From NCBI GenBank assembly GCA_019188255.1, contig JAETXT010000006.1:992001-1056000 (forward strand): 64,000 bases of DNA, read 5' to 3'. Shown piece after piece: positions 12,452 through 24,800 of the stretch. The notes beneath the pieces were generated by a model. The model was not told the DNA's origin. It saw only the letters and a list, made by a program, of their open reading frames with translations, and ran no database searches. The DNA comes from Verticillium longisporum (taxonomy: Eukaryota > Ascomycota > Sordariomycetes > Glomerellales > Plectosphaerellaceae). Both the position numbers and the translations under genes were made by a program. Within the stretch, counting starts at the first letter, position 1, and each line of letters begins with the position of its first letter.

Positions 12452-13126
12452 GATGTCATCATCATGGTCATTCACTCACGTTGTCTCCTCTCCCAACTCC
12501 GCGAGTTATGCCGTACATTCACACCTTCCGGCGTATGTCCTCGAGATATTCCGATCTTACATCGAGAAAAAGAAAGTTTGGACTTTTGCGAGGTAGGCCA
12601 ACTTAAAAGGTATGCCAACACCGAAAAGGTGCCCGACATACGAGCATCCTGAAGCCAGCGTACAGGAACACACCCTAATCCAATGGGGGGTAGAACGAAA
12701 ACAAGCCCGATCCGGAGACCGAACCGAAAACTTGACTAGACCCAGTCACCTGGGTCGCGCCTTTCTACAAATAGACTCGCAAGCCAAATAATCTGTTCAC
12801 CGACGCAGGTTCAGCTGGAAAAAGCAAAGTGCTTGATGTCACCACAGCGGTCATGGATGCTCTTCCTTGATCCCAGCACAGGCCATGCATAACATCAACC
12901 TCAAACGCCTGACAACACGCATCAGCTGAGACAATCCAGGAGCGCCAGAGCTCCACGAACGCTTCGATTTGCGAATCTTGTGGGACAGTGATGGCAGGTC
13001 ATCACATGCTTATATGGGTGTGACAGTGCTAGGTACACGTACAGGAAGCTTATTCTTGCCGCTTTGCTTATCAAGGACGTTTTTTGATGAACGTGACACA
13101 GGCAGAGGAAAGTACTTAAGTTCACG
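12452..13126. other. Intergenic: 5' flank of the phosphatase gene
   Basis: No gene is supported. The region probably contains the promoter of the downstream histidine phosphatase. I see no clear TATA box or repeat. Confidence 0.4.
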
Positions 13127-14461
13127 ATGTCAACCTTGGTGACGTTGCGAGAGGATGACAGCCTCATGCGACAAGAGAGCACCGATATTTCAATTGGCAC
13201 GAAGAAAATTACGAGCCATCAGAAGAATACAAACCCCGGGGTTTCACTTTACGCAATGGGCCCAATATGGCCGAACCCAACTCCACCGCTTAAACGGCCA
13301 TACCAATTTAGAGTGGTGAAGGAATTCAATGACCTCAACCGACTTAAGAACGATAAGAATGACAAGAGCGTCATCACTCTGGATCACAAGTATATCAGCC
13401 CGACACCGACAATACACACAGATGACACACCGGAAGACATCCTTACACGGCTCATCATGGAACATGGTGGTCCTATCTACTGCAAGCTTTTATACATAAC
13501 GCGTCATGGCCAATCGAAGCACAATGTCGACGCCATGGAAACGGGTGGGGACCAATACTCTGCCGTCTGCGCGCACTTTGCTCAGGATCGAGATCCAGCT
13601 CTCACAAATGGCGGCCAGCAGGAAGCGGCAAAGGCAGGGGACTTAATATCCACCTCTGAGGCTGTCAAGTACGCTGTGCCTTCTGTGGTGTACTGCAGTA
13701 CTTTGAAGAGGACGTTGCAGACTGCGGTGATTTGTGCGGAAAGATATCTTCCCGCGAATATGCCGTTGACGCTCTTCCCTCGTGATGGCCTTCGCGAGTT
13801 CATGGGCCCGGGACACTTTCACGTGTCGGACGGACGAGGCAACAAAAGTGACATACTCGAGACACTGTCGGAACTTGGAGAATTCAAGCAACTGTCTGTG
13901 AAGCTCGAGGACGACTTGCCAGACGAAGATGATGCTTTCAGTACTGCCGAGACCTACATAAATGTCGACATTCGGATCGAACAGGAACTTGCCAATATCT
14001 TCGATGATACTACCAACAGGCCGTCGAGCGCGGTCCACATTGTCTCGCACAACAGGGCGATACAGTCCACTCTGCGTTGCCTGGGATACTCCACGAACCA
14101 AAGCAACTACCGCATCTTCGACTTTGACAACGCTGCGACGATCGCACTGCTTGTCAGTCGAACACCGCGAACTGAAAGGCAACAGGAGGACTTACAAGCA
14201 TCTGATGAAGCTCTTCAGAGAGAAGAAAGTGCCCAAATAGATGAGTCATATTGCGCAGACATTAATTCGGGCTTTGAAAAGATTCAAAAGGACTGCATGG
14301 AAGGGAGGTCGGACAAGTGGCAGCCGTGGCTGAAGAAGCTCGAGGAGGAGCTGGCAAACGGCAGGTCAGGCGATGTTATTGAGTGGAGGCTTGAATTGCT
14401 CAAGAAGGCCATGTCGGGAGAGTACAAGTACGGCGAATTCGCGATGCAGAAGGCAGTTTGA
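13127..14461 (+). CDS. Histidine phosphatase superfamily (phosphoglycerate mutase-like) protein
   Basis: A single-exon 444-aa protein. It has the family signature LLYITRHGQSKHN, with the phospho-accepting histidine at residue 127 inside R126-H127-G128. The second catalytic histidine is in VHIVSHNRA (His308). A probable acid residue lies at Glu224 in REFMGPG. The pattern YCSTLKRTLQTA is typical of the branch that includes phosphoglycerate mutase-like phosphatases. The first 110 or so residues and the charged C-terminal 100 residues (WLKKLEEELANG) lie outside the core domain. No signal peptide is seen, so a cytosolic enzyme is inferred. The substrate cannot be told from sequence; many fungal members are annotated only by superfamily. 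The next gene in either direction is more than 900 bp away. Confidence 0.85.
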   Translation: MSTLVTLREDDSLMRQESTDISIGTKKITSHQKNTNPGVSLYAMGPIWPNPTPPLKRPYQFRVVKEFNDLNRLKNDKNDKSVITLDHKYISPTPTIHTDDTPEDILTRLIMEHGGPIYCKLLYITRHGQSKHNVDAMETGGDQYSAVCAHFAQDRDPALTNGGQQEAAKAGDLISTSEAVKYAVPSVVYCSTLKRTLQTAVICAERYLPANMPLTLFPRDGLREFMGPGHFHVSDGRGNKSDILETLSELGEFKQLSVKLEDDLPDEDDAFSTAETYINVDIRIEQELANIFDDTTNRPSSAVHIVSHNRAIQSTLRCLGYSTNQSNYRIFDFDNAATIALLVSRTPRTERQQEDLQASDEALQREESAQIDESYCADINSGFEKIQKDCMEGRSDKWQPWLKKLEEELANGRSGDVIEWRLELLKKAMSGEYKYGEFAMQKAV

Positions 14462-15390
14462 GTCCTTCAGCGATTCTGGGGTCTACATAATACTTGGTTA
14501 TATCTGATGATCATACGTGAGACCATCAGGTCTTTGACTCCATGGGCGAAGCAAACTCTAGGTAGCCTATAAAAGTAACTGTGATCCCTTCTGCATTTGA
14601 TGAATGCGACATGCCTATAAGAAGGACAGCCGAGAGGTTGGGCTTACAGCTTCTGTCCAAGGTGCCCTGGCTACCAAATCAGAGTCAACAATTTCAGTTT
14701 TGTACAGGATCAATACGCAAGAGCTTCTAAGCAAGGTGCTGAAGATTAGCTTGGTTCAGGTGCTGATGTGCAGTTGCAATGTCAGGGGTTCCTGTGAGTA
14801 CAGCAAGCTTCCAACAGCCATCTGTAGGTCAGGTAGAGAAGATGTGAAGGCGAACTATGTTAATCTCATAGGTGGTTGCTGTCAAAGTATCTACGAGCTC
14901 TTAGCGCTCTACATGCCAAGACGCACGTCCAGACGAGTAATTTGGGCCAACGGTCTGTGTAGCATCTCTAGCAAGCATACACATACGAGGTTTTTGGGTA
15001 GATATTGTGCGTGAGAAAACTTCTGTGAAGCACATCTCGATCTATAGGGCGACAAAATTCATTATTCATTGCTGGGGAGTGTTGAGGCGGGTTTGGGCAT
15101 CGCTTGCTTCGCGTAACATCAAGCATCGGCCAGAAGTTGCACGTTCGTGACCCTGCGACTGGATCGAAATGATTTGTCTTCCCTTGATCGTTAGTGATGC
15201 CAGGCGGCTCACACTTGAGAATAACTGCACGACTGATTTCAAGAACCCGAAGGTTCATCAACGTGGCCTCAAACTTAAACTCCCGACTCCTTGTTACTGG
15301 TGCATTTATCAGCATCCCGTATACCGTGCCGTAACCAAACGACCCGAAGCCATGTTCATATTGGCATTGCTAAAGAAGCGAAAGTCAAGC
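14462..15390. other. Intergenic between two convergent genes
   Basis: This holds the 3' flanks of the phosphatase (plus) and macro-domain (minus) genes. Small open frames at 14604-15014 and 14968-15315 lack any support. Nothing else is seen. Confidence 0.4.
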
Positions 15391-16172
15391 CTAAGGGCCT
15401 GTAGGGCCACTCTTGGGAACACTAGGCAGCCCCACGGCAACTACTTCGGCTTCCCTGGCCTCCTCCGCTTCTGCTGTGTTAACTTTGACGTTGGGTTCCT
15501 CTGGAGGAAAGTATTTACTATGAATGAATCAAGTCAGTGGACCGGAATCTTCCTTCTCGGGACTACTCACGGGAGCGCCTCGTTGTAGGCATTGACGTCC
15601 TTCATCTCGAAGGTACAGAAGATAATCTTGCTCAGCTTAGATCCATCGGGACCCTCAAGAAATCTCCGAGTGACCTCGACAGCCGTATGCGCAGCTTCTT
15701 GGCTGGGATAGCCGTAGACGCCGGTACTGACGGAGCTGAAGGCGATGCTGCGGCAGCCGTTCTCCACTGCCAGAGCAAGGCTCGACTCATAGCACCCTCG
15801 CAAGTATTTCTCCGCCGCAGTTGGACCCTCCATGTTGTAGATCGGACCGACGGTATGGATGACCTTCTTGCAGGGCAGCTCGTAAGCGTCGGTGATCTTG
15901 GCCTTGCCCGTATCACAGCCATCAAGGGTGCGACATTCAGCCAAGAGCTGGGGGCCGGCGCCGCGGTGAATGGCGCCGTCGACACCGCCGCCGCCAAGGA
16001 GGGAACCGTTGGCGGCGTTGACGATGGCATCGACGGAAAGCTGGGTGATGTCGCCACGGATAGAGCCGACGATGCGGTTGTATGATTCCTTGGCTGGGTG
16101 CAAGGGCTTCTTGGGCGCCTTCAGCTTGCCGAGCTTGTAGAGCAGGGCGACGGAGGGAACGTCGGAAGCCAT
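15391..16172 (-). CDS. Macro-domain protein, probable ADP-ribosyl / O-acetyl-ADP-ribose hydrolase
   Basis: Macro domains of the MACROD type bind ADP-ribose and remove it from acidic residues or from O-acetyl-ADP-ribose. Two exons, 16172-15571 and 15517-15391, are joined by a 53-bp intron (15570-15518, GTGAGT donor, CATAG acceptor). The join restores [11 protein letters not shown], which supports it. The product is 242 aa. Visible hallmarks are VDAIVNAAN (Asn52-Asn55), the phosphate loop [14 protein letters not shown] at 60-73, and [10 protein letters not shown]. The start at 16172 (MASDVPS) has the better context; an in-frame ATG at 16196 would add 8 residues. An upstream ATG near 16375 opens a longer, Arg-rich and acid-poor N-terminus that could be a mitochondrial presequence. 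The gene is divergent from glutaminyl-tRNA synthetase. Confidence 0.88.
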
Positions 16173-16806
16173 GTTCGCAATGGAGCGCGCTTTCATGTGT
16201 GAGTTGGAGGTCTGTTTCCGGTCGATCAAGTTCGGTATTTGGAGAAGAGAAGCTGGTGCGAAGATGCAGAAACGCTGTCGCGACCGGGAAGGCAGAAGTC
16301 CGTCGAGGCTGGTATGACCATGACGAAATGCCAACCGGGGGAGCTTCAGCACTGGCTTTGGTGGGGGCGGGGCCATGGTTTTCTGGGCGGCAGGTGCTGT
16401 GAAGCACATCCTACCTCCCAAGGTCCTCATTTCAAGTTTGCGCCCTCCATCAATCTCGAGCAATTTTGAAGTGCTTCCAAAAGAAAGAAAAAACTTTCTA
16501 TTGAAATCTCTCGCTCGAAGCTGCGGTAAAAGTGGCTGGAAGGCATCATGGGTCGACGAGCTCTGAGCTGGCCTCCAGATCAGAGCTGGGCTTATCTAAT
16601 CTTCAAGCCCAGTCCTTATCGCAACCCCTCGTCGATCAGCCTCAGTTATCGTGACTCAAAACATTTGTGCCCCGCGCTTCTTTGAACCTGCCATTGTTCA
16701 CCCAATATTGTGAACCCGGATTGAGCTTGACGCAGACAGCGAAGCATACCGATACGATATTGCACATACCCGCGGCCAACTAGAAGACCTTTGCGACTTC
16801 GACACC
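16173..16806. promoter_or_regulatory. Divergent promoter region, macro-domain gene / glutaminyl-tRNA synthetase
   Basis: About 630 bp separates the two divergently transcribed starts, so it must contain both promoters. No element is defined from sequence alone. The left part may be coding if the longer macro-domain N-terminus is used. Confidence 0.5.
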
Positions 16807-19021
16807 ATGGCGGACGCTATCACCGAGTCGACGGCGAAGCTCCAGCTCGATGAGGAGACAGGCGAGATGGTCAGCAAGGGCGAGCTGAAGAAGCGCCAGG
16901 CCAAGCGCGCAAAGAAGGCCGCCGCCGCGAAGGCAAAGGAAGCCAAAGCAGCTGTTGCCTCTGCGGCTGACGCTGACAAGAAGGAAGCTCCCAAGCCTGC
17001 GAAAAAGGAGGAAGAGGTTGTCATCGACCCCGAGGCCATATTCAAGCAGGGCTTCCTGGAGGAGGTCTACAAGGAGCGTCCCGTGAAGCCCGTCGTCACG
17101 CGTTTCCCTCCTGAACCCAACGGCTTCCTCCATATTGGACACGCGAAGGCTATTGCGGTCAACTTTGGCTTTGCCAAGTACCACGGCGGACAATGGTCAG
17201 TGCTCCACAAGGATCTCGACCGCGCACAACTAATCGGTGGTCTACAGTCTTCTGCGATACGACGATACGAACCCTGAGAAAGAGGAGGAAAAATACTTCA
17301 CGGCTATCAAGGATATGGTCACTTGGCTTGGATTCACACCTGCCAAGATCACGCATTCGAGCGACTACTTCCAGCAGCTCTATGATCTTGCTGAGAAGAT
17401 GATCAACCTCGAGAAGGCCTATGTCTGCTTCTGTCCCGATACTGAGATCAAACTTCAGCGAGGTGGCGAGAAGGGATCCTCGCCGCGATACCGTTGCAAG
17501 CATGCCGAACAGACTGTAGAAGACAACTTGACCAAATTCAGAGGCATGCGCGACGGCCAATATCAGCCGAAGGAGGCCTTCCTCAGGATGAAGCAAGATA
17601 TCACCAATAACAACGTGAGTCAACCGAAAGATTCGTTTGCATGCTCTCATACTAACCTATGAAGCCTCAAATGTGGGATCTTGCGGCATACAGAATTCCC
17701 AAGGAGCAGGAGCATTTCAGGACTGGGAACCGATGGAAGATCTACCCAACGTAAGTGTCTTAGCTGCTGGCAAACCATGACGATTAACACTCTTAGGTAC
17801 GATTTCACGCATTGCTTGGTCGATAGCATGGAGAACATTAGGTTTGTTTCCTCTGTACATCTCTCTAGTTCTTGGCTGATTCGATTAGCCACTCGCTCTG
17901 CACACGCGAATTCTTGCTCTCGCGTCAAAGTTACGAGTGGCTCAACGCGGCGCTTGTTGAACACCAGCCTATGCAGCGCGAGTATGGCCGCCTCAACATT
18001 GCTGGCACCGTCCTCAGCAAGCGTAAGATCCAGAAGCTTGTCGAGGAGAAGTTTGTTCGCAACTGGGACGACCCCAGGCTTTTCACCCTGGTTGCCGTCA
18101 AGAGGAGAGGTGTGCCGCCGGCGGCTATCCTGCAATTCGTGAACGAGCTTGGCGTCACTACGGCCGAAACACTCATCCAGATCAAGCGCTTTGAGCAATC
18201 CATTCGCAAGTATCTTGAAGCTACCGGTAAGATTTCTCTGTTTGCTGGCTCTTGGAATCACTTGCCTAACGACCCCAGTCCCCCGTCTCATGTTGGTCCT
18301 TGCCCCCAGTCCGGTCGTCATCGAGGAGGCTACGGAAAGGATCGTGCTGGACCTGCCTTTCTCAGCCTAAGACCCCAGGATGGGCACACACACCGTCAAG
18401 TTCACGTCAACCATCTACATCGACCGCTCCGACTTCCGTGAAGTCGATAGCAAAGACTACTTCCGTCTCGCCCCCGGCAAGACGGTCGGTCTCATGAACG
18501 CGCCTCACCCAATCAAAGCGACGTCATTCACCAAGGACGAAGCTACTGGCAAGGTTACCGAGGTCCGTGCGGTGTTCGACAAGGAGGCCAAGAAGCCCAA
18601 GGCCTACATCACCTGGGTTGGCTCGGAGGGCTCAAGACGCGTAGAGGCCAGGGTACACAACTCGCTCTTCAAGAGTGACAAGCCTGAGGATGCAGAGGGC
18701 GGATTCCTGAATGACATCAACCCTGACAGCGAGGTCATCTACCCTGAGGCCATGATCGAGAGCGGTTTTGATGAGGTCAGGCGGCGGGCGCCGTGGCCCG
18801 AGGCTGCTGGCGAGAGCGAGTTGGGCAAGGGCGGACCTGAGAGCGTGCGATTCCAGGCGATGCGTATCGCCTACTTTGTGAGTGACCAATGTTTTGGCCC
18901 GCTGCTGTCTTTTTTGAATGCACCTGCTAACTCGATGTAGGCCATGGACTCGGACTCCACAGACGACAAGATTGTTCTCAACAGGATCGTGTCGCTCAAG
19001 GAAGACGCCGGCAAGAACTAG
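16807..19021 (+). CDS. GLN4: Glutaminyl-tRNA synthetase, cytosolic, with one in-frame TAA
   Basis: This enzyme charges tRNA-Gln with glutamine using ATP. Seven exons are 16807-17195, 17248-17614, 17665-17750, 17797-17841, 17889-18226, 18279-18877 and 18941-19021; all introns are GT-AG, and total length is 635 codons. Class I signatures are HIGH ([16 protein letters not shown], residues 109-112) and a KMSKS variant VLSKRK (337-342). The text [13 protein letters not shown] and the proline after PPE fit glutaminyl rather than glutamyl synthetase. The anticodon-binding beta-barrels follow. The N-terminus is a Lys/Ala-rich extension instead of the larger yeast N-terminal domain. Codon 439 (18368-18370) is TAA inside a conserved stretch ([21 protein letters not shown]) where Lys is expected. 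A single A-to-T change from AAA explains it. The enzyme is essential, so an error or a very recent mutation is likely. Confidence 0.93.
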
Positions 19022-21203
19022 ACGAATTTATGGGCGGATTGAGAGCAGAATGTCGTTGATCAATGCATGCCATGGTAGACAAGAAATCAAGCATTAATTT
19101 CGAGCCGCCAATTCACACCGTGGTTGAGATGAGATGCTGGTGCTTCTCATGAACTCCAACAGGGCAACGAAGACACGGGGGCTACGATGAAGCGGGGGAA
19201 ACAGCTCCGGGACGCATGAGTAGACGGATGCTCCTGCTCTGTAAGTGCTCGGCCATATACCCCAGGCCGCATTGCGCTTGACTTGTCGCCACCGCTTGCG
19301 CCCCGTCACCGACCTTTCCCAAGTACCAGGGCTGTTGCATTTAGCATCACGCAAGCGTTATCGAGATCATCATGCGGGATGAAACAAAATCATGCCAGCA
19401 CTTAGGCTATACCTTCAGGTGACCTTCATCACCTTGCAATGCAACCTCGCACGATGCCAGCTTTAAGGACTCGAATGCAGCAACATGTTTCTCCGCGCAC
19501 GGCTGTTAAGATCGGCCATGCCCTCGCGACCTTCTCGTGGCCCGACTTCTCTCGCAGGATTCTTGACGTTCACATCATCGCTAGTACTATCCTGGTTTTC
19601 ATCATGATATCAATTCACCTTACTACGACGCTCGGCTGCTCTTTTTACCACCCGTCTCCTCTGCCGTCGAAATTCCTCTTCAGAACAGACGCCGGCCAGG
19701 GACGTGAAGAGAATACAACGACCACGCTGGAGGCGAGGTGTCGGGCTCTACCAGATGACGGTGCTGCCGGCCGGGCAAACCCCTCGGGGCAAGGGTTGGA
19801 AGCATATTGTGCTGCCATGGTAAGGAACCCGACAGCAACTTCATGTGGGCTGTGAGTGCAACTGTTGACGGCTGCAGCGATATGCATATCTGTTGACCAG
19901 GCCAGAATGGGCCTACTATGACGAGGAGGTTTTGACATGGGATATGACATGAAGATAAGGTTTTTGGGGCCAACTTTGGGCATAGCTTTTCGAGAGCATG
20001 GCCAGTGAGGCCTACTACATGGGGTTTCGCATCACGGGATACCCTGTGTCAGGTAGCGGGCACAGACAAGAAAGCAGATTTGTCAGTACACGACTTGGGA
20101 CGGCCAGGGAAACAACTCGCCGTGTGTGACGGGGACCAGGTGAGATGGAGGGACGCCAGGTTCGACAGCGACACGTGGGTTTTCAAGTGCTTGGGAGCCG
20201 CATCCTCCCCCCACACGTAGGCTGTTCCAAGGTGAGGCCGGCATCTCGCATCGTGCACTTGCCGGAAGGAGGCCCGAGAGGTTCCTGGGACGATCAAATG
20301 GATCTGCGGCTGGGCCTTGGGTGATGAAGACTACAGGGTGTTCATGACGCGCATGAACGGTGGCCGGGCCGACCCCGCGCAGGAAGGTGATGGCGGCTTG
20401 ATGGAGGGGGAGATAGGAAATTGGATGGTTCGGCCTCGGCTCTGGTGGCCAGATTGAATGGCCTGGCAACACGCGAGGGTGGTCAGTTTGTGGTTCATCA
20501 ATGCGTGCGTGGGTAGGTGTGGTGCTGTGTGGTGCTGTGTGGTGTTGTGTGGTGTTGATGATGGCCATCGTGTGGCAGACATAACGTGTGGCAGGTACAA
20601 AGTCTAAGTGAAAGGGCAAGCGCAAGCGCGTTGGGGGGAAGGCGCCATGCGATCCTGACGTGGCGAGAGCGACCCGAATTGCGCTGAGGTAACCTTTAGA
20701 GGCCTGGGCCTGCCTGTGCTGTGTTGGAACGTCGTCCACTGGCAGCGACTCTTCGCCATCCCCTCCCTCAGACCATCATCCATCCGTCTTCCTTCTGTCA
20801 CACATGATCATCTTTCTTCTACTGCGCCGACTTCCAAATCAATAGACAAATCGAGATCGATCACACATCATCCACGATGATCCTCATCACAGTGGAAATC
20901 GACCCTGCTGCCTTGACATCCATCCCGACAGACAGCTACCTAGCTGCAGAACGCCTGTCCGCCCGGACCACCTGATTCTCCCGCACGGCAAGCCAGGGTC
21001 TGCGACACGACTCCTGACAGCCCAGACAACCCTGAGGTGCTCTTACACGCGCAGCCACCGCCTGGGTTTCACGGAACCCCTGCTGGACCGCTCGCCGTGT
21101 TTGTTTCACCAAACCCCCTCGTGCAAGATCCATCTCTGTTCGGCCATGTGCAGTCAATCGACCTCGCTGCTAAATCGCTCGATAGCTCTTCCGCGCTGTA
21201 ACA
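19022..21203. other. Intergenic between glutaminyl-tRNA synthetase and the DUF3433 gene
   Basis: No supported gene. A 138-codon frame at 19439-19855 and a minus frame at 20083-20739 lack domains and splice support. A short GT-rich decamer repeat lies at 20521-20557. Confidence 0.35.
20521..20557 (+). repeat. Short tandem repeat, 10-bp unit
   Basis: Three full copies and one partial copy of GGTGCTGTGT, the later ones with T in place of C at the fifth base. It lies in non-coding sequence. Confidence 0.8.
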
Positions 21204-21308
21204 CACCCTCTCCTTGCGGCGATGAACCCTCTCCTTGCTGCGATGAACCCTCTCCCAGCGGCGATGAACCCTCTCCCTGCGGCGATGGGCCCTCTCCTTG
21301 CGGCGATG
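21204..21308 (+). repeat. Five tandem copies of a 21-bp unit upstream of the DUF3433 gene
   Basis: Units start at 21204, 21225, 21246, 21267 and 21288, with the consensus AACCCTCTCCTTGCGGCGATG. The 21-bp length keeps a frame open in every copy, but no gene model uses it. It sits about 500 bp before the start at 21805, so it may be promoter or 5' UTR sequence. Confidence 0.85.
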
Positions 21309-21804
21309 GGCACCCCCTCCGAGTCGACCCCTGGTCCCAAAGGGGTAGGACGTCCAGCTGGGAACGACAGCAGCACGGTTGTTGCTAGGCTTCCCTTCCC
21401 GTGGACAGTGGCACGGACGATGCGCCAGTGCTCGAGCGTCGACAAACATGGCATCATCACGGACTGACTTCTGCTTGTTGTTTTCCTTTTGCGCGCCTGT
21501 GCTTCCTTATTCTCTGCTTTTGTCTTCCAGTCTGACTCTCCTCCTATACCTCACGTTTCCGGGACTTGCTTCGACCTACCCACGACGAACCCGTTATTGA
21601 CCAACCTCGACAACGACTTCTCATCACCTACCAACTTGCATCAGTATTCTCACCAACAAAGTGCAGTACCCTCAAAAATCTCCGACTGCGTATTCATCAC
21701 CTCTCCTACCAACTCTTCTCCCAGTCAGCATTTACTGCCATGACGATTGCTAGGTAACACGTGCTGCGCGGCTACGACGTCGCCTCCCGCCATCCTCCTC
21801 CAAG
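21309..21804 (+). promoter_or_regulatory. Promoter / 5' UTR of the DUF3433 gene
   Basis: About 500 bp, C/T-rich on the plus strand from 21470 on, as is common before fungal transcription starts. No defined element is recognised. Confidence 0.4.
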
Positions 21805-24800
21805 ATGGCAACAGCGAGAGCCATGGCCAATGTGCCGCGGGGAGGCCAACGCCAAACCCTGACCGGTCTCGATACGTATCACCAATACATGGTCCAGGAG
21901 AGCCGGATGAAGCCAGATCCTCTGCACATACAACGCCCAAAAGCTCGACTGTCCGGCGCCGACAGGGTTGAGCGGCCATATACAGCACGCTTCGGCTCCT
22001 TCAGCACACCACATCCAACGGGACACACTCCATCATCCAGCCAAGAAAGTAACATAAAGCGACCATCCTCTGCAAAGGCTGACTCGCCAATCATTTCAAC
22101 TTCCGACTTCGCCCCCGTCTCCGACCAGACGACCCAAGGCACTCCCATCAACTCACGCGCAAGACGTGTTCGACTCGCTTCGCCCGCATCGCGTCGTGGC
22201 CTGCTTGAGACACCTAGTACTGACCCAGTACCAAGCGAACCCCTAGTGGACGTCAACCTGCCGTGGCGACCGCCGTATCTCAAACGAAGGGTTCTCTTGT
22301 CGTTTGCGCTTCTCTTAGCTGGCTTGATTGCCGTCATTGAGGCCCTCTTAGTCATCTCAAACCGCAACACAGGCGTAGGGCCTCCCACACGACTACTCCG
22401 CTACGCATGGCAGTATGCTCCGCCTGCCGTCGTCACCCTCGTCGCGGTCATCTGGACGCGGGTTGAGTACCAGGCCAAGGCAAGTGCGCCCTGGATTCGC
22501 CTGTCCCGTGGGCCGAGCGACGTCCGGACATTGACGTTGGATTACACATCGATGGTAGCACCTCAGGCCATTTTCAGGGCAGTTCGAAACCGGGACTGGC
22601 TCGTTGTTGCTATTACACTGGCCGGCCTAGTCTTCAAGCTCCTGATCGTCTTTGCAGTTGCGCTTGTGACACCTGTACGGACCAATGTAGAAGACCATCT
22701 TGCGAGCATTGCAGTCCAACGTGCCTTTGTTGACAATGTGTCCAGGTTACAAAACCCCAGCTCGATTCCACTTTTCACAATGCTGGGGTTGCAAACGACC
22801 GATCTCACTTTCCCAGATGGCACGTCGAGAGACTTCGCTTTTCAGTCATTCGATGCCAACCTGCCAGCCACTGCTGAGCTTCGGGCGACGGTTGAGGGCT
22901 TCCAAGGACGCCTCGAATGCGAGCCGGCTCAAACGACTCTCAACAGCGTTCAGCAGCTGCAAGGATCGACTACACGACTTGACGTCACGGTTACGGCGCC
23001 ATCCTGCAGGACAACACAAAGCATCATGAACGACCTTCTCTCGAGCAACGCCTCGGCGGTGACACCCCGCGTCTTCATGGCTTTCCAAGGGGGTGACTGC
23101 GGCAGCACTCAGGCAAACGACGACCAGCGGTTTGTCATCATGGTGGGCACCATCACCGTAGATCCCGCGTCGTTCCCTCGCAATCCCAACGCAAGGGATG
23201 TCCCCTGCGAGGCGCCCTGCCGCAGTCGGCTGCGGTGATCTGTCGACCTACCTATGATCTTGGGCCGGTGGAGGTAGTGAAAAATGGGACAGATTTGCTT
23301 TCAATCAGGCGACTCAACAGCACGCAACCTCGGACTCTCAATACCATTCATCCGTGGGACTTTGCCAAGGCGCAATTCGAATTGTACGACGAAGCCACAC
23401 TGAACGGCTCTGTTCTTGCCACCGACAAGTACTATGACAACCCTGACCAAGTCGTCATTGATTCGGATGGCATCATCGACGTCATGATGGCCATGGAGGT
23501 CAAGGCGAATGGGGTGCCGCAGCTAGGAAATCTTCTCGACACTGCAACCCTTGATCGACTAGCATCTGCATACTGGACGCAATTTTCAGCCCTCCTCGCA
23601 AGAAATGAGATTATGGCCGGGGCTAGGCAGCAAACTGTTGGCAGAGCAGTGCTCGTAGGAGAGCGACTCCTGGTTCGTACTGTGCCCGTACATCTCATGG
23701 CCGCCCTTCTTGGCATCATCGTCCTTGTGTGCCTGGTGGCCGTTGACATGGTACCCAGGCTCGGATTTCTGCCCCGAGATCCCAGCACAATCCTGGATAT
23801 GGCGACTTTACTCGCACACAGTCGCCCGCTGCTGCAGTGCCTACGGGGAACCGGCGCCGCTGATGAGACCACCATCCACGATCGGCTTGAGGGGTCGACC
23901 TACCGCCTCGGCGTGGAGCCTTATGAGAAGACGACGAGCACCTGCTCTGGATACTTCAAGATTCTGGGCGGGTTTCCCCCACCACTGGATGCACCGCTGT
24001 ACTTTCAGCACACTGGGCACTGGAAACGGCCCTTGTCATTACAGCTTTGGACAAGAGGGGCTGTAATTGCCGTGCTTGGCGGCATAATCGCGAGCTTGGA
24101 AGTGGCCTTGCGAGCATCTCGCCGTAACCAGGGCATCGCAGGCGTCAGCGACATCGATTACCTGCATTTCCTGTGGACGTCAGGTCCCGCCCTGCTACTG
24201 CTGGGCCTCGCTCTTTACCACAGCGCTGCTGACTTTGCCACTCGAAGCCTGGCTCCATTTGCAAAGCTCAGGGGCGGCGGTGAGCTGAGTACTACGGTGG
24301 GACTTGACTTTCTCAACAAGTCGAAGCCTCGCGTCATCTGGTCTGCGCTGCGAACCGGGAACCCTTCTGTGCTCATCACGAGCATAACGGCATTCTTCGC
24401 TTCGCTGGTCGTCATCTTTTCTGGTGCCCTCTTCACACCGGTACCCGTGTGGGACGCCCGGAATGCTGTCCTCCAGAGTGTAGACTTTTTTGCCAACACG
24501 ACTGCCCTTCCAGCAGGGCTTGACCCTGACTCTCTGCCGCCCGCCGATAGTGACGCAGTGCTATCATCCCTGATTCTGAACGCCAATGTCTCGTTTCCTG
24601 CCTTCACGTTCAACGACTTGAATTTTCCAGCAATGCAGCTGCAGGGTGCGTTACCCAACGACTACCGCGAGCTTCAGGACATTGCTATCGAAGCAACCAT
24701 CCCAGCACTTCGGCCTAATATGCAGTGCCGTCTGTACCCGCAGTCCGAGGTATCGACCAACATGACAATCGATAACCTCTTCATCAACGTCGATGCGGAG

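Noticed and set aside
19439..19855. 138-codon frame with one hydrophobic stretch
   Set aside because: Composition and context are not convincing; no intron or domain.
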